A DNA stretch of 57,944 nt from positions 1 through 57,944 of the forward strand of contig LNDQ01000086.1 in NCBI GenBank assembly GCA_001464695.1, given 5' to 3'. The notes under the pieces were generated by a model that worked only from the letters and a program-made list of their open reading frames with translations, did not search any database and was not told the origin of the DNA. Below are positions 35,390-44,649 of the stretch, piece after piece. The first letter of the stretch is position 1. Each line of letters opens with the position of its first letter. Position numbers and translations under genes: made by a program. This stretch comes from Betaproteobacteria bacterium Ga0077523 (GTDB lineage: Bacteria; Pseudomonadota; Gammaproteobacteria; Burkholderiales; Ga0077523).

Positions 35390-37157
35390 GATACCGGGCT
35401 CGAGTGCGGTCGAGACGACGAACGTGCGGGCTGGGGAACGGCAGCGGCTTGCCATCGATGCGAAGCTCGTAGGACTTCTCGCCGCCGGATTCGCCGGTCA
35501 ATGCAAATCCTAGTCGTTCGTACAAGTCCTTCACCGGGGCGTTCTTAGCCGTCTCGATGTAGCGCCCGACGAGTCGGCGGGCGCCCATGGCCTCCAGTCG
35601 TTCGACCAAGTCTTCCATGATCGCATTCTCCACCGTGCGACTCATGACCCGACAGGACATCAGCCACAGGTCCACCGTGTACACCTCGTCGCTCTCGCGC
35701 CGAACGACCACTACGCTGATTACGCCGTTGTCGCCAAAGCGATCCGTCAGCCGATAGCAAAGGGCCAGCCCGCCTTCGGCAATCGACTCCAGCTCAGTCC
35801 ATCCGTAGCGTCGCGTGGTCAGGTTGAACTGGTTGGTCTTCTGCACCAGCTCAACCACGCGCTCTCGATGCTCCGCTGCATCGTGGACCGTAAGCTCCAT
35901 CCCGAGGTCGCCGAGATACGCTCCGATGTCTGCGCTGGAAGCGAGATTTGCTTCGCGCTGTGCGTTCTCCTGATACATGCGCAGCCGCCGGGAGGAGTCT
36001 TCGGTCAAGACGCGACGGTCGAACAATCCGCTATCGATCAGCAGCGGCACCCAGAGCGCCGGATTCGGTGGCAGTTCCGGAATGAAGACCTCGGGAAACC
36101 GCCGGCGCACCTCGGCCCGCTCCGCAGGATTGTCGTCGAGGAACACCACGCCCGATGTCGTAAGGTTGAGCGAGCGCAGAATGCGCTCGACGCTCACGGA
36201 TTTGGGTTCCCAATGAATCTGCGTCGCCACGAAATCGTCCAGCTTCAGCAACATCTCCGGACGCCGCTCGAAGACCTCGCGCACGGGCGTCGGCTCATTC
36301 TTGCTCGAAACGGCAAGCAGCACGCCCTGCTGCATGAGCCCTTTGAGGAAGAGCTGGAGACGCAGATGATGCCGGCCCGCGCCACCAGCATCGAGGTCGA
36401 CGCCTTGCCAGCCATCGTCGCCGACGCGCCCGCTCCATAGCGTGTCGTCCAGATCACAGACGACCAACTTGCACTGAGGGACGACGGTCCCGGCCACGGC
36501 CGCAGCCAGTTGGCTCAGGACCCGGGGCGTCTGGTCCGGATGAAATGCGAGCTTGGCCGTGTCATAGAACCGATCGTCATACCAGGAGGCGGTGCCCGCA
36601 TGGCGCACGAGCGGATCGAGGTCGATCAAGCTGATGCGCGGATCCGACAGAGCTGATTCCAAACGCGCGCGCGTATCGCGTCGCCAACCGTAGGCGGCCG
36701 ATTGGTCCGACGTCTCTTCGCCCAGCGGCTCTGGCAGCGTGACTAGCAACCGCGCCTGGGTGCGCTCAAGCATCGCCGTGGCCGCCGCCGCCACGGCGCC
36801 TGCAACGCGTTCCGGGGATCGCAACGATCCGTAGGCAAGATCGATGGAGGTGAGCACCAGCATGACGTGGGTCGGGGCGAAGCGGTACAGCTCCGATGCC
36901 GGATCCAGCAGATCCATCTGCCAAGCGTTGTAGCCGCTTTCGAACACACTCGCACGCAGGCCGCGCGCCGCCAACGCCAGGGGAAAGCCTTTCCCAAGGA
37001 ACTGCGTCGAGCAGTTTCCGGCCAGCGCGAGCCGAACGGTCGGACCATCGCTCGCGTCGACCGGGGGCAGCGCATCGAAATCGCGGACGCAGCCAAGCAG
37101 ACTGCGTAGATCCTTCGCTGCGCGGTAGCGATCGAGTAATTCGGTGTTCATGCTCAT
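35382..37157 (-). CDS. fkbH-like: FkbH-like HAD-IIIC protein with SGNH-like and GNAT-like domains
   Basis: A 591-residue multidomain protein. Residues up to ~200 contain LAGNCSTQFLGKG and look SGNH-hydrolase-like. The HAD domain has CDLDDTLWSG (224-233), SSKN (274-277) and FLDDNPAE (about 329). QKTNQFNLTTRRY (about 439) and the terminal GNAT-like part with NAPVKDLYERLGF complete the FkbH architecture. Characterised FkbH proteins dephosphorylate 1,3-bisphosphoglycerate and load a glyceryl unit onto an ACP. The ACP and a MaoC gene lie directly upstream in the same operon. ATG 37157 overlaps the MaoC stop as ATGA. The loaded acyl group here is unknown. Confidence 0.88.
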   Translation of the reverse strand: MSMNTELLDRYRAAKDLRSLLGCVRDFDALPPVDASDGPTVRLALAGNCSTQFLGKGFPLALAARGLRASVFESGYNAWQMDLLDPASELYRFAPTHVMLVLTSIDLAYGSLRSPERVAGAVAAAATAMLERTQARLLVTLPEPLGEETSDQSAAYGWRRDTRARLESALSDPRISLIDLDPLVRHAGTASWYDDRFYDTAKLAFHPDQTPRVLSQLAAAVAGTVVPQCKLVVCDLDDTLWSGRVGDDGWQGVDLDAGGAGRHHLRLQLFLKGLMQQGVLLAVSSKNEPTPVREVFERRPEMLLKLDDFVATQIHWEPKSVSVERILRSLNLTTSGVVFLDDNPAERAEVRRRFPEVFIPELPPNPALWVPLLIDSGLFDRRVLTEDSSRRLRMYQENAQREANLASSADIGAYLGDLGMELTVHDAAEHRERVVELVQKTNQFNLTTRRYGWTELESIAEGGLALCYRLTDRFGDNGVISVVVVRRESDEVYTVDLWLMSCRVMSRTVENAIMEDLVERLEAMGARRLVGRYIETAKNAPVKDLYERLGFALTGESGGEKSYELRIDGKPLPFPSPHVRRLDRTRARYHA

Positions 37158-37606
37158 GTCTTTGCCCGGAACCCGCACTGGGCCTGACCACGCAGGACCA
37201 CCTCCCCGGAATCGGCGCGCGACGCGATGAGGTCGATGATTACTGCACCAGTCGCGCGGGATACCTGTTTCACCTCGACGCGATAGGAGATCTCCTCGCC
37301 GACGTACACCGGCCCCACCATGCCGAAGCGCAAAGTGTGCAGCACCGTCAATGGCCCGGGCAGCCGGTCGCCGAGAATCCCCGAAAACGGTGCGGCCACC
37401 AGGAATCCGAATACGAGCACGTCGCGATAGCCCTGCTTTCGTGCGAACGCAGCGTCCCGGTGCACCGGGGCGTGGTCCGGAGCCAATGCTCCGAAAGCCT
37501 GCAGATCGTGCAGCGAGAAACTACGTCGGAGTTCCGCCACCATCCCCGGAACCATCTGGTCGAGTGTCAGCGGCGCGCCTGGCGCCGGTGCGCTCGCGTC
37601 ACCCAT
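37154..37606 (-). CDS. MaoC-like hot-dog hydratase/dehydratase
   Basis: A 150-residue single hot-dog domain. APDHAPVHRDAAFARKQGY (about 42-60) contains the Asp and His of the (R)-hydratase motif, followed by GFLVAAPFSGIL. These enzymes hydrate or dehydrate 2-enoyl/3-hydroxyacyl thioesters on CoA or ACP. Its position between the ACP and FkbH genes suggests that it processes an ACP-bound short acyl chain, for example one giving a 3-hydroxyacyl group (inference). ATG 37606 overlaps the ACP 3' end by 8 nt. Confidence 0.85.
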   Translation of the reverse strand: MGDASAPAPGAPLTLDQMVPGMVAELRRSFSLHDLQAFGALAPDHAPVHRDAAFARKQGYRDVLVFGFLVAAPFSGILGDRLPGPLTVLHTLRFGMVGPVYVGEEISYRVEVKQVSRATGAVIIDLIASRADSGEVVLRGQAQCGFRAKT

Positions 37607-37847
37607 TCGATCCCGTTTTCACCGCCAGCAGGCGTGCCATGTCACCCACGTTGCGAAGCGTTGCCAGTTCTTCGGCCGTAAGTTCGACATTGAACTCCGC
37701 CTCGATCGCCACAACCAGCGATATGTGGTTGAGTGAATCCCACTGGGGAACCTTGGAGGCATCGAGTTCCTCGGTGAGAACGAGCTTGGGATCGAGGATA
37801 TCGCGAAAGATCGGTTGCAGCCGCGCGATCAACGGGTGCTGGCTCAC
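37599..37847 (-). CDS. acyl carrier protein
   Basis: An 82-residue stand-alone ACP. WDSLNHISLV has the phosphopantetheine-attachment Ser at 38 (DSL), set in helix 2, and the rest shows the four-helix pattern of acidic ACPs. It starts with GTG 37847, 7 bp after the methyltransferase gene stop. It is separate from any fatty-acid genes, so it is a dedicated carrier, most simply for the FkbH/MaoC products. It would need the cell's phosphopantetheinyl transferase, which is not in the window. Confidence 0.92.
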   Translation of the reverse strand: MSQHPLIARLQPIFRDILDPKLVLTEELDASKVPQWDSLNHISLVVAIEAEFNVELTAEELATLRNVGDMARLLAVKTGSNG

Positions 37848-37854
37848 GGTCGAC

Positions 37855-38778
37855 TCACTCCTTGGTCACGATGCAGACGCCGCCGCTGGGGACGGACTCG
37901 CCCGGCTTGGGCACGTAGCCGAAGTATTCCTCGTGCTCCAGCACCTTGAAGCCGGCGCCTTCGATCTCTCCGAGGACGTCCTGGATGGACCGATACAGGT
38001 AGATGTGGTCCGCATTGGGGGCATTGATGGCCGCGGTGATGTAGCCAACGCCACCTGGCCGCAGCATACGGTTCAGAGCGCGCAGGAATGCCGGCGGGTC
38101 CTCGAGATGCTCCAGGACCTCCACCGAGACGATGCAGTCCGCCGGTGGCAGATCAGCGGTCAGGATATCCAGGCGGCGCGGTTCGTAGCGGCCATCGAGG
38201 CCCCACCGCTCAAGCATGCGGCGCGTGTGCTCGAGCGAATGCTCGCTGATGTCGCACCCGGTGCCACGCGCTTCCGGGAGAGCCTGCAGCATCTCCTTGG
38301 AATAGAACCCGGTGCCGACACCCACGTCATAGAAGCTGCGCGCGCCGAGAGCCTTCGCGCGAGGCACGAACCGCTCGCGACAGAACGTGAGCTGCTGGTA
38401 GTGGTGATGCCAGAGGAACTGCGATAGCAGTATGCCGGGCAGGTACAGGTCGAACATGTACGCGGGGCTGTGGTAGACCTTCGCAGCCACGTCCGCATAG
38501 CTCTTCGGAATGTACTGCCGTTCCTTGTCGAAGCGCTTCTGGAGCTTCATGGCATCGAGGGCGAACACCCCATAGCCGTCGGTCGCCTTGTCGAGAGCCG
38601 AGGCGTCGCCGGCGAAGAACACTCGCAGCTCGTCCTCGAAATCGTCGATCCAGGGTTGCCCGAAGTCGTCCATCCGTTTGGAGACGACTTTGGCGAAATA
38701 GGGGAATTTCTCGGCGAGTCGGCGCTCTAGCGCGGCCAGGTTCGGCGGCATGGTCGGGACGGAATGATCAGTCTGCAT
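37855..38778 (-). CDS. class I SAM-dependent methyltransferase
   Basis: A 307-residue protein. FYDVGVGTGFYSKEML (about 147-162) is the SAM loop and VSVEVLEHLEDPPAFL motif IV. A long N-terminal helical region (about 1-120) precedes the fold and may bind the substrate or a partner. By analogy with FkbG next to FkbH in methoxymalonyl-ACP pathways, it could methylate the ACP-bound unit, but the family similarity does not prove this. The ATG at 38778 follows a 199-bp non-coding gap, so a promoter for the ACP module may lie just upstream. Confidence 0.83.
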   Translation of the reverse strand: MQTDHSVPTMPPNLAALERRLAEKFPYFAKVVSKRMDDFGQPWIDDFEDELRVFFAGDASALDKATDGYGVFALDAMKLQKRFDKERQYIPKSYADVAAKVYHSPAYMFDLYLPGILLSQFLWHHHYQQLTFCRERFVPRAKALGARSFYDVGVGTGFYSKEMLQALPEARGTGCDISEHSLEHTRRMLERWGLDGRYEPRRLDILTADLPPADCIVSVEVLEHLEDPPAFLRALNRMLRPGGVGYITAAINAPNADHIYLYRSIQDVLGEIEGAGFKVLEHEEYFGYVPKPGESVPSGGVCIVTKE

Positions 38779-38977
38779 TTACCAATGCTGTCGGCCGGTG
38801 CGCGGGACGACACGGCCGGGTTCGGGACACAACTGCGGCGGGAGGCTCCTCAGGACCGGAGCAAGCACTGCGAGCCGTCGTGCATCGGTGCGGCAATGGT
38901 CGAAGCCGATCTGCTCGCCGTCACTCGCTCTCCTCATCCCGCATGGTAGCAGGTTGCCGCTCTGCGGAGGCACAGAA
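38779..38977. other. 199-bp non-coding gap, promoter candidate region
   Basis: This is the longest gap between co-oriented minus-strand genes. I see no gene, hairpin terminator or clear -35/-10 pair in it. It separates the DUF4910 gene (stop at 38978) from the methyltransferase/ACP/FkbH operon start, so it is the most likely place for an internal promoter. Confidence 0.35.
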
Positions 38978-40303
38978 TCAGCCCTCAGAATCGATGAGTC
39001 CCGCGCGATGCAATGAACGCAGCAATTCGACGCAACGCTCGAACGGCAACTCGATCGCGTCCGCCAGCGCGACCAGATCGTGCTGACCGTCGGCATAAGC
39101 CAGGATGTTCAGGATCGGCACGACATCGTCCGAGACCTCCTTGCGCTGCAGGTCCGGATAGAGATTGCGGATCCCCAGCCGCGGCTCGCACAAGGTAGTC
39201 ACCCGGAACCTCTCATTCAGCTCGAGCAGGCTCAGGATCCGCCGATAGGCCTCGTAGCCACCGCCCAGGCCTTCAGGCGAGATCAGGTCCAGGTTGTCCA
39301 GGGACGTGTGGTATTCAGGGTAGGTGTTGTACTTCGACCGCATGACTGAAACCACCGGTAGATCAACGCCCGGGAAGCAGTACTGGCGCTCGTCGCTGCC
39401 GCGATCGAGGAAACTGTACGAGCGGAACTGCGGCGCGCGATGCCGCAGCACGTGCTGGGCCGCCCGGTCCGCAAGGGTGCCTCCCAACCGGGACGGAAGG
39501 AACGAATATGCACGATCGTCGCCGACGCACGTGACGACGAAGCCGGCACGTGTTCGAGACTTCATGGACTCGAGGTTTCTGCTGAGGTAGGCGATGGCAC
39601 CCAGCGTTTCCGGTACCCAGACGCAGCGATAGGTATAGCGACGGCGCGGTTGCGCCTGCAGCCACTGCGCCAAGGCTGCCACCACCACCGGCCCGGAGAG
39701 TTCGTTGTTGGCAAGCGAGGGGTGGCACACATAAGTGGACAACAGGATCTCGTCCGGGGTCTCACCCGGGATCACCAATTCGCCGTAACTCAAGGCACCC
39801 GGGGCGAGAGTGGAATCGATGACGGCACGGTAGCGCCCCGGTTTCAGCGCCTGCCGCAGTCGATGTGGCAGGCAGAAGCCCCAGCGCCGCTTGTAGTAGG
39901 ACGTCACGTAAGGGATGGCGTCTGGCTGGTCTTCGGACGAGTACAGATGCGACTGCAGTTCGTCCAGCGACAGTTCCTCGTCCACGGGTACCGAGTAGCT
40001 CATCACGTGCAACGTACTATCACAGAGATCCACCACCGTACGGCCGTCCGGATCGAGCAGACGGGCCGCGCGGATATTCCACTCGTCCGGGATCTCCCAA
40101 TCGAAGCAGCGGGTACCCGTAGCGATCTCCTGCATCTGCAGACCGGGGACGACGCTGCGGAGGTAGCGCAACGTCTCGCGCACACCTTCGCCAGTGAGGC
40201 TACGGCAGATCGGAAACAGATCGCTCGCCCAACGATACATCGACGCATGGATCGTTGGATCGGCCTCCGGAATCACGAACTCGGGGAAGGGGCGAACGCT
40301 CAT
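38978..40303 (-). CDS. DUF4910/DUF2172 aminopeptidase-like (M28-related) protein
   Basis: A 441-residue protein of the DUF4910 family, a zinc-aminopeptidase-like fold often found in glycan loci. [18 protein letters not shown] has the first metal His (about 184), RGSDERQY (about 311-318) and EYHTSLDN (His about 342) supply further ligands. A winged-helix-like C-terminal segment (from about 385, [18 protein letters not shown]) follows. The role in glycan synthesis is not known; an amide hydrolase on an amino-acyl sugar is possible. ATG 40303 overlaps the stop of the Asn-synthase-like gene as ATGA. Confidence 0.83.
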   Translation of the reverse strand: MSVRPFPEFVIPEADPTIHASMYRWASDLFPICRSLTGEGVRETLRYLRSVVPGLQMQEIATGTRCFDWEIPDEWNIRAARLLDPDGRTVVDLCDSTLHVMSYSVPVDEELSLDELQSHLYSSEDQPDAIPYVTSYYKRRWGFCLPHRLRQALKPGRYRAVIDSTLAPGALSYGELVIPGETPDEILLSTYVCHPSLANNELSGPVVVAALAQWLQAQPRRRYTYRCVWVPETLGAIAYLSRNLESMKSRTRAGFVVTCVGDDRAYSFLPSRLGGTLADRAAQHVLRHRAPQFRSYSFLDRGSDERQYCFPGVDLPVVSVMRSKYNTYPEYHTSLDNLDLISPEGLGGGYEAYRRILSLLELNERFRVTTLCEPRLGIRNLYPDLQRKEVSDDVVPILNILAYADGQHDLVALADAIELPFERCVELLRSLHRAGLIDSEG

Positions 40304-42174
40304 GGATCTGCCGTACCAACTTCGTTCTGCGCCATCCACGCGTCGACATTGACCATCTGCCAGAAGAACATCATGTGGTTTTCGGCCGACGCACCGCTTG
40401 CCACGATGCGCGTGTGTTCGTCGAATAGCTTGCGCACTTCATCGACACGATACAGCCCGCGCTCGCGGAAAGCCCTGGATTCAATCAGGTCGCCGAGCGC
40501 CTGCGCCGACTCACCCTGGGAGAACCAGGCGTGGGCGGGAGCATTCCATCCGGTCTTCTTGATTCGGTTCCGAGTTTCCTCGGGCAGGATACCTCGCATC
40601 GCTTCGCGCAAGAGCCGCTTGGTGATGCCGTCACGGATCTTGAGGTGGCCCGGAACGCGGAACATGAACTCGGCCAGGCGATGATCGAAGAACGGATCCA
40701 CATGGTCGATGTTGAAGGCTGTCGTCTGCCGGTCTTCCGCACGCAGACAGCACGGCGCCGTCTCCCGAAACAGGTCCTGGTAGGTGCGGTTCTTAAGAAA
40801 ACTCGAGAACGGGTGATCGAGCACCGGCTCGAAATCGTCCATGTTGAAGAAGTCCGGGTCTACGGTCGCGTAGTAGCGTCGCATACGATTGCCATCGGGT
40901 AGGCAACGGCCGGTACGGGCGAAGTCGACCATACGTCGGAATGCATCCTCAACCACGGGCATGCTCTTGCGATAGATGGGATGATCGTGATGCCGCACCC
41001 AGCTTGCGACTTCATGGGAGAGTTCTGCTTCCCGTCCCGCTCGGCGCAGGTCGGCGAAGTGAAAGAAGAAGTACTCGTACTCGCCGGCATTGAGCTCATC
41101 GCCGCCAAGACCGCCGAACAATGCTCCGAAGCCCGCCCGTGTCACCTCACTGCACAGCACGTAATGTGACAGCCAGGTGGCAGTGACGACCGGTTCGTCA
41201 TGGACCTTGACCATGTCACGGACGAGGCTCATCACGTCCGGAGAACCCACTTCGATCGCGTGCCACTCCTCGACTTTGGTCGCGAGCATCGAGCGAATCT
41301 CGTCGGACTCGTCGTAGGTCTTGTCGGTGTACACGCTGGAGAACGCGTGCTGAGGTGCTCCCGTGAAATCCACCGCACACGACAATACCGAGGAACTGTC
41401 GAGGCCACCCGAGAGCGTGAACGCCGGCCGTCCTTGCACGGCTCTCACCCGTTGTCGCACAGCATCTAGCAGCAATGCTCGGTAGCGTGCCGCCAGGTCC
41501 GATTCATCTTCAGTGAAGTCGGGCGCTTCGCTCAGGTCCCAGTAGCGTCCGATAGTCGCCCTGCCGTTGGCCCAGCGCAACCAGTGAGCTGCAGGCAGCT
41601 GACGGATCGCTTCGTAGGGTGACTCTTCAGGACGATTGTCGATGTAGCGATAGTGAGCCCCTGCGAATACGGCAGCGAAACGGCGGTTGATCGACGCGGT
41701 CAACCCCGGCAGACCCAACAGCGCCCGCGGACGCGAAGCGAATGCGAGCAACCCCCCGGCGCTCGCGTAGTAGAGCGGCTTGACGCCGAAGCGGTCGCGG
41801 GCAAGCCACAGCTCCCCGGTCGAGGCATCGAATACGGCCACCGAGAAATCGCCGTTGATGCGCGCGAGCGTCTGCTGGAATCCCCACTTGCGCAGCCCGG
41901 CGAGCAACCTGTGCGCATCATCCTCGGACCCTGGCCCGCCGAGCGCCGAGTCGATCTCGTCCTGGTTGTAGAACGTTCCGTCGACTACGGCCATCGTCTG
42001 CCCGAACTGGGCTGCCACGGGTTTGCGCCAGCCGGTCCACGCGAAGGCTGTGCCCGGCACTTCAACGACCGTGCTGCCCCATTGGGGGCTGGACTGCAAT
42101 GCAGGTAGCAGCGCACGCGTCAAGGCGCCGGCGCTCGACGCATGCTCGTTCGATACGCCGGCAATTCGCGACAT
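40300..42174 (-). CDS. asparagine synthase-like protein lacking the catalytic Cys2
   Basis: A 624-residue protein with the AsnB architecture. The N-terminus reads MSRIAG, so the nucleophilic Cys2 of the glutaminase domain is Ser, the RRGPD motif is gone and the loop that should be FNGEIYN reads VDGTFYN. The synthetase domain is intact, with SGGLDSS (255-261) and GGLGGDE. It therefore cannot hydrolyse glutamine in the usual way but can probably activate a carboxyl with ATP, as beta-lactam synthetase-type relatives do. The amine acceptor is unknown. The gene is coupled to the DUF4910 gene downstream and lies 2 bp from the methyltransferase upstream. Confidence 0.88.
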   Translation of the reverse strand: MSRIAGVSNEHASSAGALTRALLPALQSSPQWGSTVVEVPGTAFAWTGWRKPVAAQFGQTMAVVDGTFYNQDEIDSALGGPGSEDDAHRLLAGLRKWGFQQTLARINGDFSVAVFDASTGELWLARDRFGVKPLYYASAGGLLAFASRPRALLGLPGLTASINRRFAAVFAGAHYRYIDNRPEESPYEAIRQLPAAHWLRWANGRATIGRYWDLSEAPDFTEDESDLAARYRALLLDAVRQRVRAVQGRPAFTLSGGLDSSSVLSCAVDFTGAPQHAFSSVYTDKTYDESDEIRSMLATKVEEWHAIEVGSPDVMSLVRDMVKVHDEPVVTATWLSHYVLCSEVTRAGFGALFGGLGGDELNAGEYEYFFFHFADLRRAGREAELSHEVASWVRHHDHPIYRKSMPVVEDAFRRMVDFARTGRCLPDGNRMRRYYATVDPDFFNMDDFEPVLDHPFSSFLKNRTYQDLFRETAPCCLRAEDRQTTAFNIDHVDPFFDHRLAEFMFRVPGHLKIRDGITKRLLREAMRGILPEETRNRIKKTGWNAPAHAWFSQGESAQALGDLIESRAFRERGLYRVDEVRKLFDEHTRIVASGASAENHMMFFWQMVNVDAWMAQNEVGTADP

Positions 42175-42176
42175 CG

Positions 42177-42854
42177 TCAGATCCGCTCCGCCAGCACGAA
42201 GGCCCAGTGATGCGGATACCCGATCACCAGCTCTGGGCGACCGCCGCTGCGGCGATCCTCGATGAACTGCGGTGTGAACTCGTAGCGTCGAATGAACTCC
42301 GTGATCTCGGCCCGATCGTAGTGATTGACGTGCACGTTGAGTTCCACACCCTCATCGAGGTAGTCGTCACGTACGTAGGAGTAGCTCGCACCGTCTGTGA
42401 GGGACTCTCTCAGGATCACGGTCTTGCGTGCCATTCTCAGCAGACGCTCGAGCGGCCGGTGATAGTTGTCGATGTTCGACAGCACGTTGATGCAGACGAC
42501 GTGGTCGAACTCACCATCGACGTCCTCCAGCCGCATCGTTTGCAAGCGCTCGGCCGGCAGCCCGAAGGCCGGCATTTCCGCGCGACCGATCTCGACGAGG
42601 GAAGGTGCGGCATCGAAGCCCCAGTACTGCGCCGGCACATTTCGCGCGACCAGCGAGTGGTAGAAATAGCCACTGCCGCAGCCCGCGTCGAGCAAAGTGT
42701 CGCCGACAACCACTCGGTCCAATAGCAGCTCCGCGGCTTGCGCATGCGCGGTCATCTCTTCCGCTTCACGCCGACAACGACGGCGATAGAGCTCATGCAC
42801 GGTCCGACTGTGCTCCCAGATGCAGTGCCGTGCCCAACCATCGTCGCGAATCAT
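42177..42854 (-). CDS. class I SAM-dependent methyltransferase
   Basis: A 225-residue methyltransferase. LLDAGCGSGYFYH (about 54-66) is the SAM loop, GFDAAPS the strand-2 end and CINVLSNIDNYH motif IV. The start is ATG 42854, overlapping the upstream stop as ATGA. It is the last of three methyltransferase genes in a row. The small size and absence of extra domains give no clue to the substrate. Confidence 0.83.
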   Translation of the reverse strand: MIRDDGWARHCIWEHSRTVHELYRRRCRREAEEMTAHAQAAELLLDRVVVGDTLLDAGCGSGYFYHSLVARNVPAQYWGFDAAPSLVEIGRAEMPAFGLPAERLQTMRLEDVDGEFDHVVCINVLSNIDNYHRPLERLLRMARKTVILRESLTDGASYSYVRDDYLDEGVELNVHVNHYDRAEITEFIRRYEFTPQFIEDRRSGGRPELVIGYPHHWAFVLAERI

Positions 42855-43780
42855 GCGCGTGTCGCCACCACCACGAATGCCGATGCCATGAAATGCCCGC
42901 GCCAATCTTCTGGATCGCCTTCCATCGCTAGGCTCTGCTCGCGAAACAGGTTCGGAACCTTGGAACCGATCATGGGAGGCAGGCAATGGAAGTGGTAAAA
43001 GAGGGTGCGGACCTGGACGAAGCCGGCTCGTTCGAACTGACGCGTGAGCACCAGCGGGTTGTGAAGTCTCGACACGACCTCGTCGTAACCTGGTTCGTCC
43101 TGCTTGCCCTTGCGCACCGGTGGCACGTCCATGCGGAACATGCCTTCGAGCTCGCGCAAGGCCCCACCCAGGGCGTCGGACTCGGGTCCCGCCTGCCGTT
43201 CCAGAGTGTCCACCGGCACCAGCCGTTCCAGGAACAGTTGATGGGAATAGCGATTGAGAGTGAACAGCGAGAACAGTTCGTTACGGGCTTCGACGAGAAC
43301 CATGCCGCCGGGCCGCAGGCAATCGTGGAGATTGCGGATCGCCTGCTCCTCGTCGGCAGCTCTCAGGTGAGGGAAGACGCCCACGCAGACCGCGGCATCG
43401 TAAGGAATTGCCGGCTCGGAAGGGCAGTCGAACGTGCGCCGATCGAGCACGGAACCCTGCCAGACGCGCCGCGCGGGAACACCTTGATCGCCCATTACCC
43501 GCCGGGCTTCCTCGACCATCTCCGGCGTCAGATCAAATCCGTAGACATCACGGCCGGGACGAACCATGTGCCGCAGCATCGACGCCGGACCGCAGCCTGC
43601 ATCGAGCAGGCGCCCGGGTGCTGCTTGATCCACTACCGACGTCACCAACGGAAGATGGACGGGAGGGTACGCGGCATTCGGTCCGTAGTAGTCCTGGTAG
43701 TAGCTCTCTCCCCAGGTCGAATAGCAACGCTTGACCGCCGCTTCCACGCTGGCGGGGCCTGGTTTCGGTGCTTCGCTCAT
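42851..43780 (-). CDS. class I SAM-dependent methyltransferase
   Basis: A 309-residue methyltransferase. RLLDAGCGPASMLRHM (about 57-72) is the SAM loop, GFDLTPEM the strand-2 acidic end and GVFPHLRAADEE motif IV. A helical insert (about 165-235) separates the fold core from the last strands. The ATG at 43780 overlaps the stop of the next upstream methyltransferase as ATGA. It is dissimilar enough from its two neighbours that a recent tandem duplication is unlikely. Confidence 0.83.
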   Translation of the reverse strand: MSEAPKPGPASVEAAVKRCYSTWGESYYQDYYGPNAAYPPVHLPLVTSVVDQAAPGRLLDAGCGPASMLRHMVRPGRDVYGFDLTPEMVEEARRVMGDQGVPARRVWQGSVLDRRTFDCPSEPAIPYDAAVCVGVFPHLRAADEEQAIRNLHDCLRPGGMVLVEARNELFSLFTLNRYSHQLFLERLVPVDTLERQAGPESDALGGALRELEGMFRMDVPPVRKGKQDEPGYDEVVSRLHNPLVLTRQFERAGFVQVRTLFYHFHCLPPMIGSKVPNLFREQSLAMEGDPEDWRGHFMASAFVVVATRA

Positions 43781-44649
43781 GGCCTCTCCGTTCTGGCGAA
43801 TCCTCGCAGCGTGTACTTGCTGCTGGGTTCCTGCAGTCTTTCACACGCGACCAACGTGAGTTCGGCACGCGCAATCAGCAGAGCATAGGATGCGAAGCTG
43901 AATACATGGTGGTGTCCGAGCAGATACTCTTCACGTTCCTTGCCTTCCGCCTCCGCGGCTTCGCCATCCGGTAACTCGATGTATACCAAGCCGTCGACAC
44001 GCAGCAAGCGTCGGACGCTGGCGAGTACGGCAATTGGATCAACGATGTGCTCCAGCACTTTGTTGAAGGTGATCAAGTCGAAAGTGCCGATGCCCTCAAC
44101 CGTTTGCACGTCGGCGCACACGCCGCTCACACCAATCACGTCGCGGTGATGGGTGATCAGCCGCTCATCCATGTCGAGCGTCGTACAGTCCCATCCTGCT
44201 TCCTTCATGCGATGGGGGAACACACCCAGACCCGCACCGACGTCCAGAAGCCGCGGCCGCTGGTCGCGCAGACGGTCTGTGGGCCATCGAGATCGGCAGT
44301 AACCATCCACGAATCGCGCGCGACCCACGTTGTCGGATTGCTCAGGCGCCAGGGCGTTGATCTTGTCGTAAGTGCGGCGAATGCCCGCGGAGTCGCCGTA
44401 AGTGGTGGAGACGTACTCTCCGCCATAGAGCGCGCTCTGATCGGCCTCGAACCATTCCAGGTAGTGTCCGCACTGCGTGCATCGATGCAGCTCGCGCCAA
44501 TAGGTACGACCTTCGGCCAGCGGGAAACGGGTTTCCAGTGGCGGCGGGACATCGTACGTGAAGTGCACCAGCAGGTCCGTACCTCTGCACATCGGGCACA
44601 CGCGCGCGACATGCGGTCGGCTCCCGACTCGGGGGCGCGAAGTGCTCAA
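43777..44649 (-). CDS. zinc-ribbon SAM methyltransferase (C-methyltransferase-like)
   Basis: A 290-residue protein. CPMC (18-21) and CTQC (57-60) form a putative zinc ribbon, followed by a methyltransferase core with LLDVGAGLGVFPH (about 134-146) and FNKVLEHIVDP motif IV. This layout matches the family that methylates sugar nucleotides or glycan ends, including C-methyltransferases. The start is TTG 44649, overlapping the previous stop as TTGA; a later start would lose the first Cys pair. It heads the three-gene methyltransferase run. Confidence 0.83.
   Translation of the reverse strand: MSTSRPRVGSRPHVARVCPMCRGTDLLVHFTYDVPPPLETRFPLAEGRTYWRELHRCTQCGHYLEWFEADQSALYGGEYVSTTYGDSAGIRRTYDKINALAPEQSDNVGRARFVDGYCRSRWPTDRLRDQRPRLLDVGAGLGVFPHRMKEAGWDCTTLDMDERLITHHRDVIGVSGVCADVQTVEGIGTFDLITFNKVLEHIVDPIAVLASVRRLLRVDGLVYIELPDGEAAEAEGKEREEYLLGHHHVFSFASYALLIARAELTLVACERLQEPSSKYTLRGFARTERP

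Noticed and set aside
38779..39096. Short frames in the gap before the methyltransferase gene
   Set aside because: They have no ribosome-binding site, overlap the DUF4910 3' end and match no family.
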